DNA of 32,769 nucleotides. Origin: Oscillospiraceae bacterium (GTDB taxonomy: Bacteria > Bacillota > Clostridia > Oscillospirales > Oscillospiraceae). Shown here in pieces: positions 32,150 to 32,769 of this stretch (position 1 is its first letter; each line of letters opens with the position of its first letter). Where the stretch lies: the NCBI GenBank assembly GCA_017461585.1, contig JAFTYM010000008.1, positions 1-32,769 on the forward strand, given 5' to 3'. Under the pieces are notes generated by a model that saw only the letters and a program-made list of their open reading frames with translations, was not told the DNA's origin and searched no databases. The position numbers and the translations under genes were made by a program.

Positions 32150-32769
32150 TTATTTCAAAAACTCGGCAACTATTTCGCGCTCGTCAAAGTGAGACTTCTC
32201 CTTGCCGATTATCTGGTAAGTCTCGTGTCCCTTACCTGCGAGGATTATTATATCACGCTTTTGGGCATTGTGAACAGCCCAGCCGATAGCCTCTTTTCTG
32301 TTCTCAATAACAGTATAGGGCGTTTTTGTGTCCTTCATTCCGGCGAGTATATCGTCGATAATGGCGGAAGGAACCTCTGTTCTGGGGTTATCGGATGTTA
32401 CGATGACGAAATCCGAAAGGTCAGCTGCGATTTTTCCCATGATGGGTCTTTTCAGCGCATCTCTGTCGCCGCCGCATCCGAAGAGCGTAACGACTCTGCC
32501 CTTTGCAAAGTCTCTTACTGTTTTGATTATATTCTCCAGCGCATCGGGAGTATGAGCGTAGTCGATGATTACCGTAAAGTCACGGTTCGTGGGCACTACC
32601 TCTGCCCTGCCCATAACGCCGTTAAATTTCCCGAGGTTTTCTGCTGCATCGGATATGGAAATTCCAAGATTGTCGCAAACAGCAAGAGCCGCCATTGCAT
32701 TTGATACGTTGAAAGCGCCGGGAATATTCAGCTTTGCGTGTACGGAATTTTCGTCTCTTATAAAGTCGA
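32150..32769 (-). CDS. murE: MurE, UDP-MurNAc-tripeptide synthetase (C-terminal part, cut by window edge)
   Basis: The last 206 residues of a Mur ligase; the frame runs unbroken off the right edge. Seen: LNIPGAFNVSNAMAALAV (the central-domain end), DYAHTPDALENII, and TLFGCGGDRDALKRPIMG, followed by SDNPRTE, whose DNPR motif marks enzymes adding meso-diaminopimelate rather than lysine. LAGKGHETYQ lies near the end. It adds the third residue of the stem peptide using ATP, in the cytosol. The N-terminal ATP-binding domain lies outside the window. Confidence 0.95.
   Translation of the reverse strand, partial: DFIRDENSVHAKLNIPGAFNVSNAMAALAVCDNLGISISDAAENLGKFNGVMGRAEVVPTNRDFTVIIDYAHTPDALENIIKTVRDFAKGRVVTLFGCGGDRDALKRPIMGKIAADLSDFVIVTSDNPRTEVPSAIIDDILAGMKDTKTPYTVIENRKEAIGWAVHNAQKRDIIILAGKGHETYQIIGKEKSHFDEREIVAEFLK

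Overview
The window reads as the chromosome of an anaerobic, low-to-moderate-GC Firmicute of the class Clostridia, most likely an Oscillospirales/Ruminococcaceae-like gut commensal. The grounds are a division and cell-wall (dcw) cluster in Clostridia-like order, a MurE with the DNPR motif of meso-diaminopimelate enzymes, an oxygen-sensitive glycyl radical enzyme, a bacterial type A RNase P RNA, strong AGGAGG ribosome binding sites, a tRNA with encoded CCA, and RqcH next to mini-RNase III. The genus is inference.

Left end (1-7.3 kb). The tail of a cut gene is followed by a gene-poor stretch that ends in a 3' half copy of a tRNA-Pro(UGG) gene, probably the scar of a tRNA-targeting integrative element. 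Then comes a minus-strand four-gene operon with a near-consensus promoter: a condensation-fold acyltransferase, a zinc-ribbon membrane protein, an alpha-oxoamine synthase resembling serine palmitoyltransferase, and a short-chain dehydrogenase. Together they look like an uncharacterised amino-lipid (sphingoid-like) pathway. Next are a SAM methyltransferase and a CapA-like lipoprotein with a TDTP-repeat tail, then tRNA-Gln(CUG).

Middle (7.4-18.1 kb, plus strand). A MerR regulator with an unusual C-terminal domain precedes a five-gene ABC importer of the peptide/nickel family. The importer carries a structured leader RNA, a CCCCTAGGGG palindrome near its promoter, and a second ATPase fused to a stretch with 43 His in 92 residues. 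That stretch has its own Shine-Dalgarno and start codon inside the ATPase gene. Nickel or cobalt is the probable cargo. After it come an acyl carrier protein, an orphan glycyl radical enzyme of unknown substrate without an adjacent activase, a small AAA/ABC-type ATPase, and the RNase P RNA gene rnpB.

Right end (18.1-32.8 kb, minus strand). In order of transcription from the right edge: murE (cut), mraY, ftsW, murG, murA, ftsQ, ftsZ, mini-RNase III (mrnC), rqcH and an HD-domain protein. murF and murD are absent from the places they often hold. Further left are a dienoyl-CoA-reductase-like flavoenzyme, a degenerate ABC-ATPase-like protein and a solitary periplasmic-binding-protein-like lipoprotein.

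The least explained parts are the sphingoid-like lipid operon, the metal-importer leader with the nested His-rich gene, the orphan glycyl radical enzyme and the Walker-A-less ABC-like protein.
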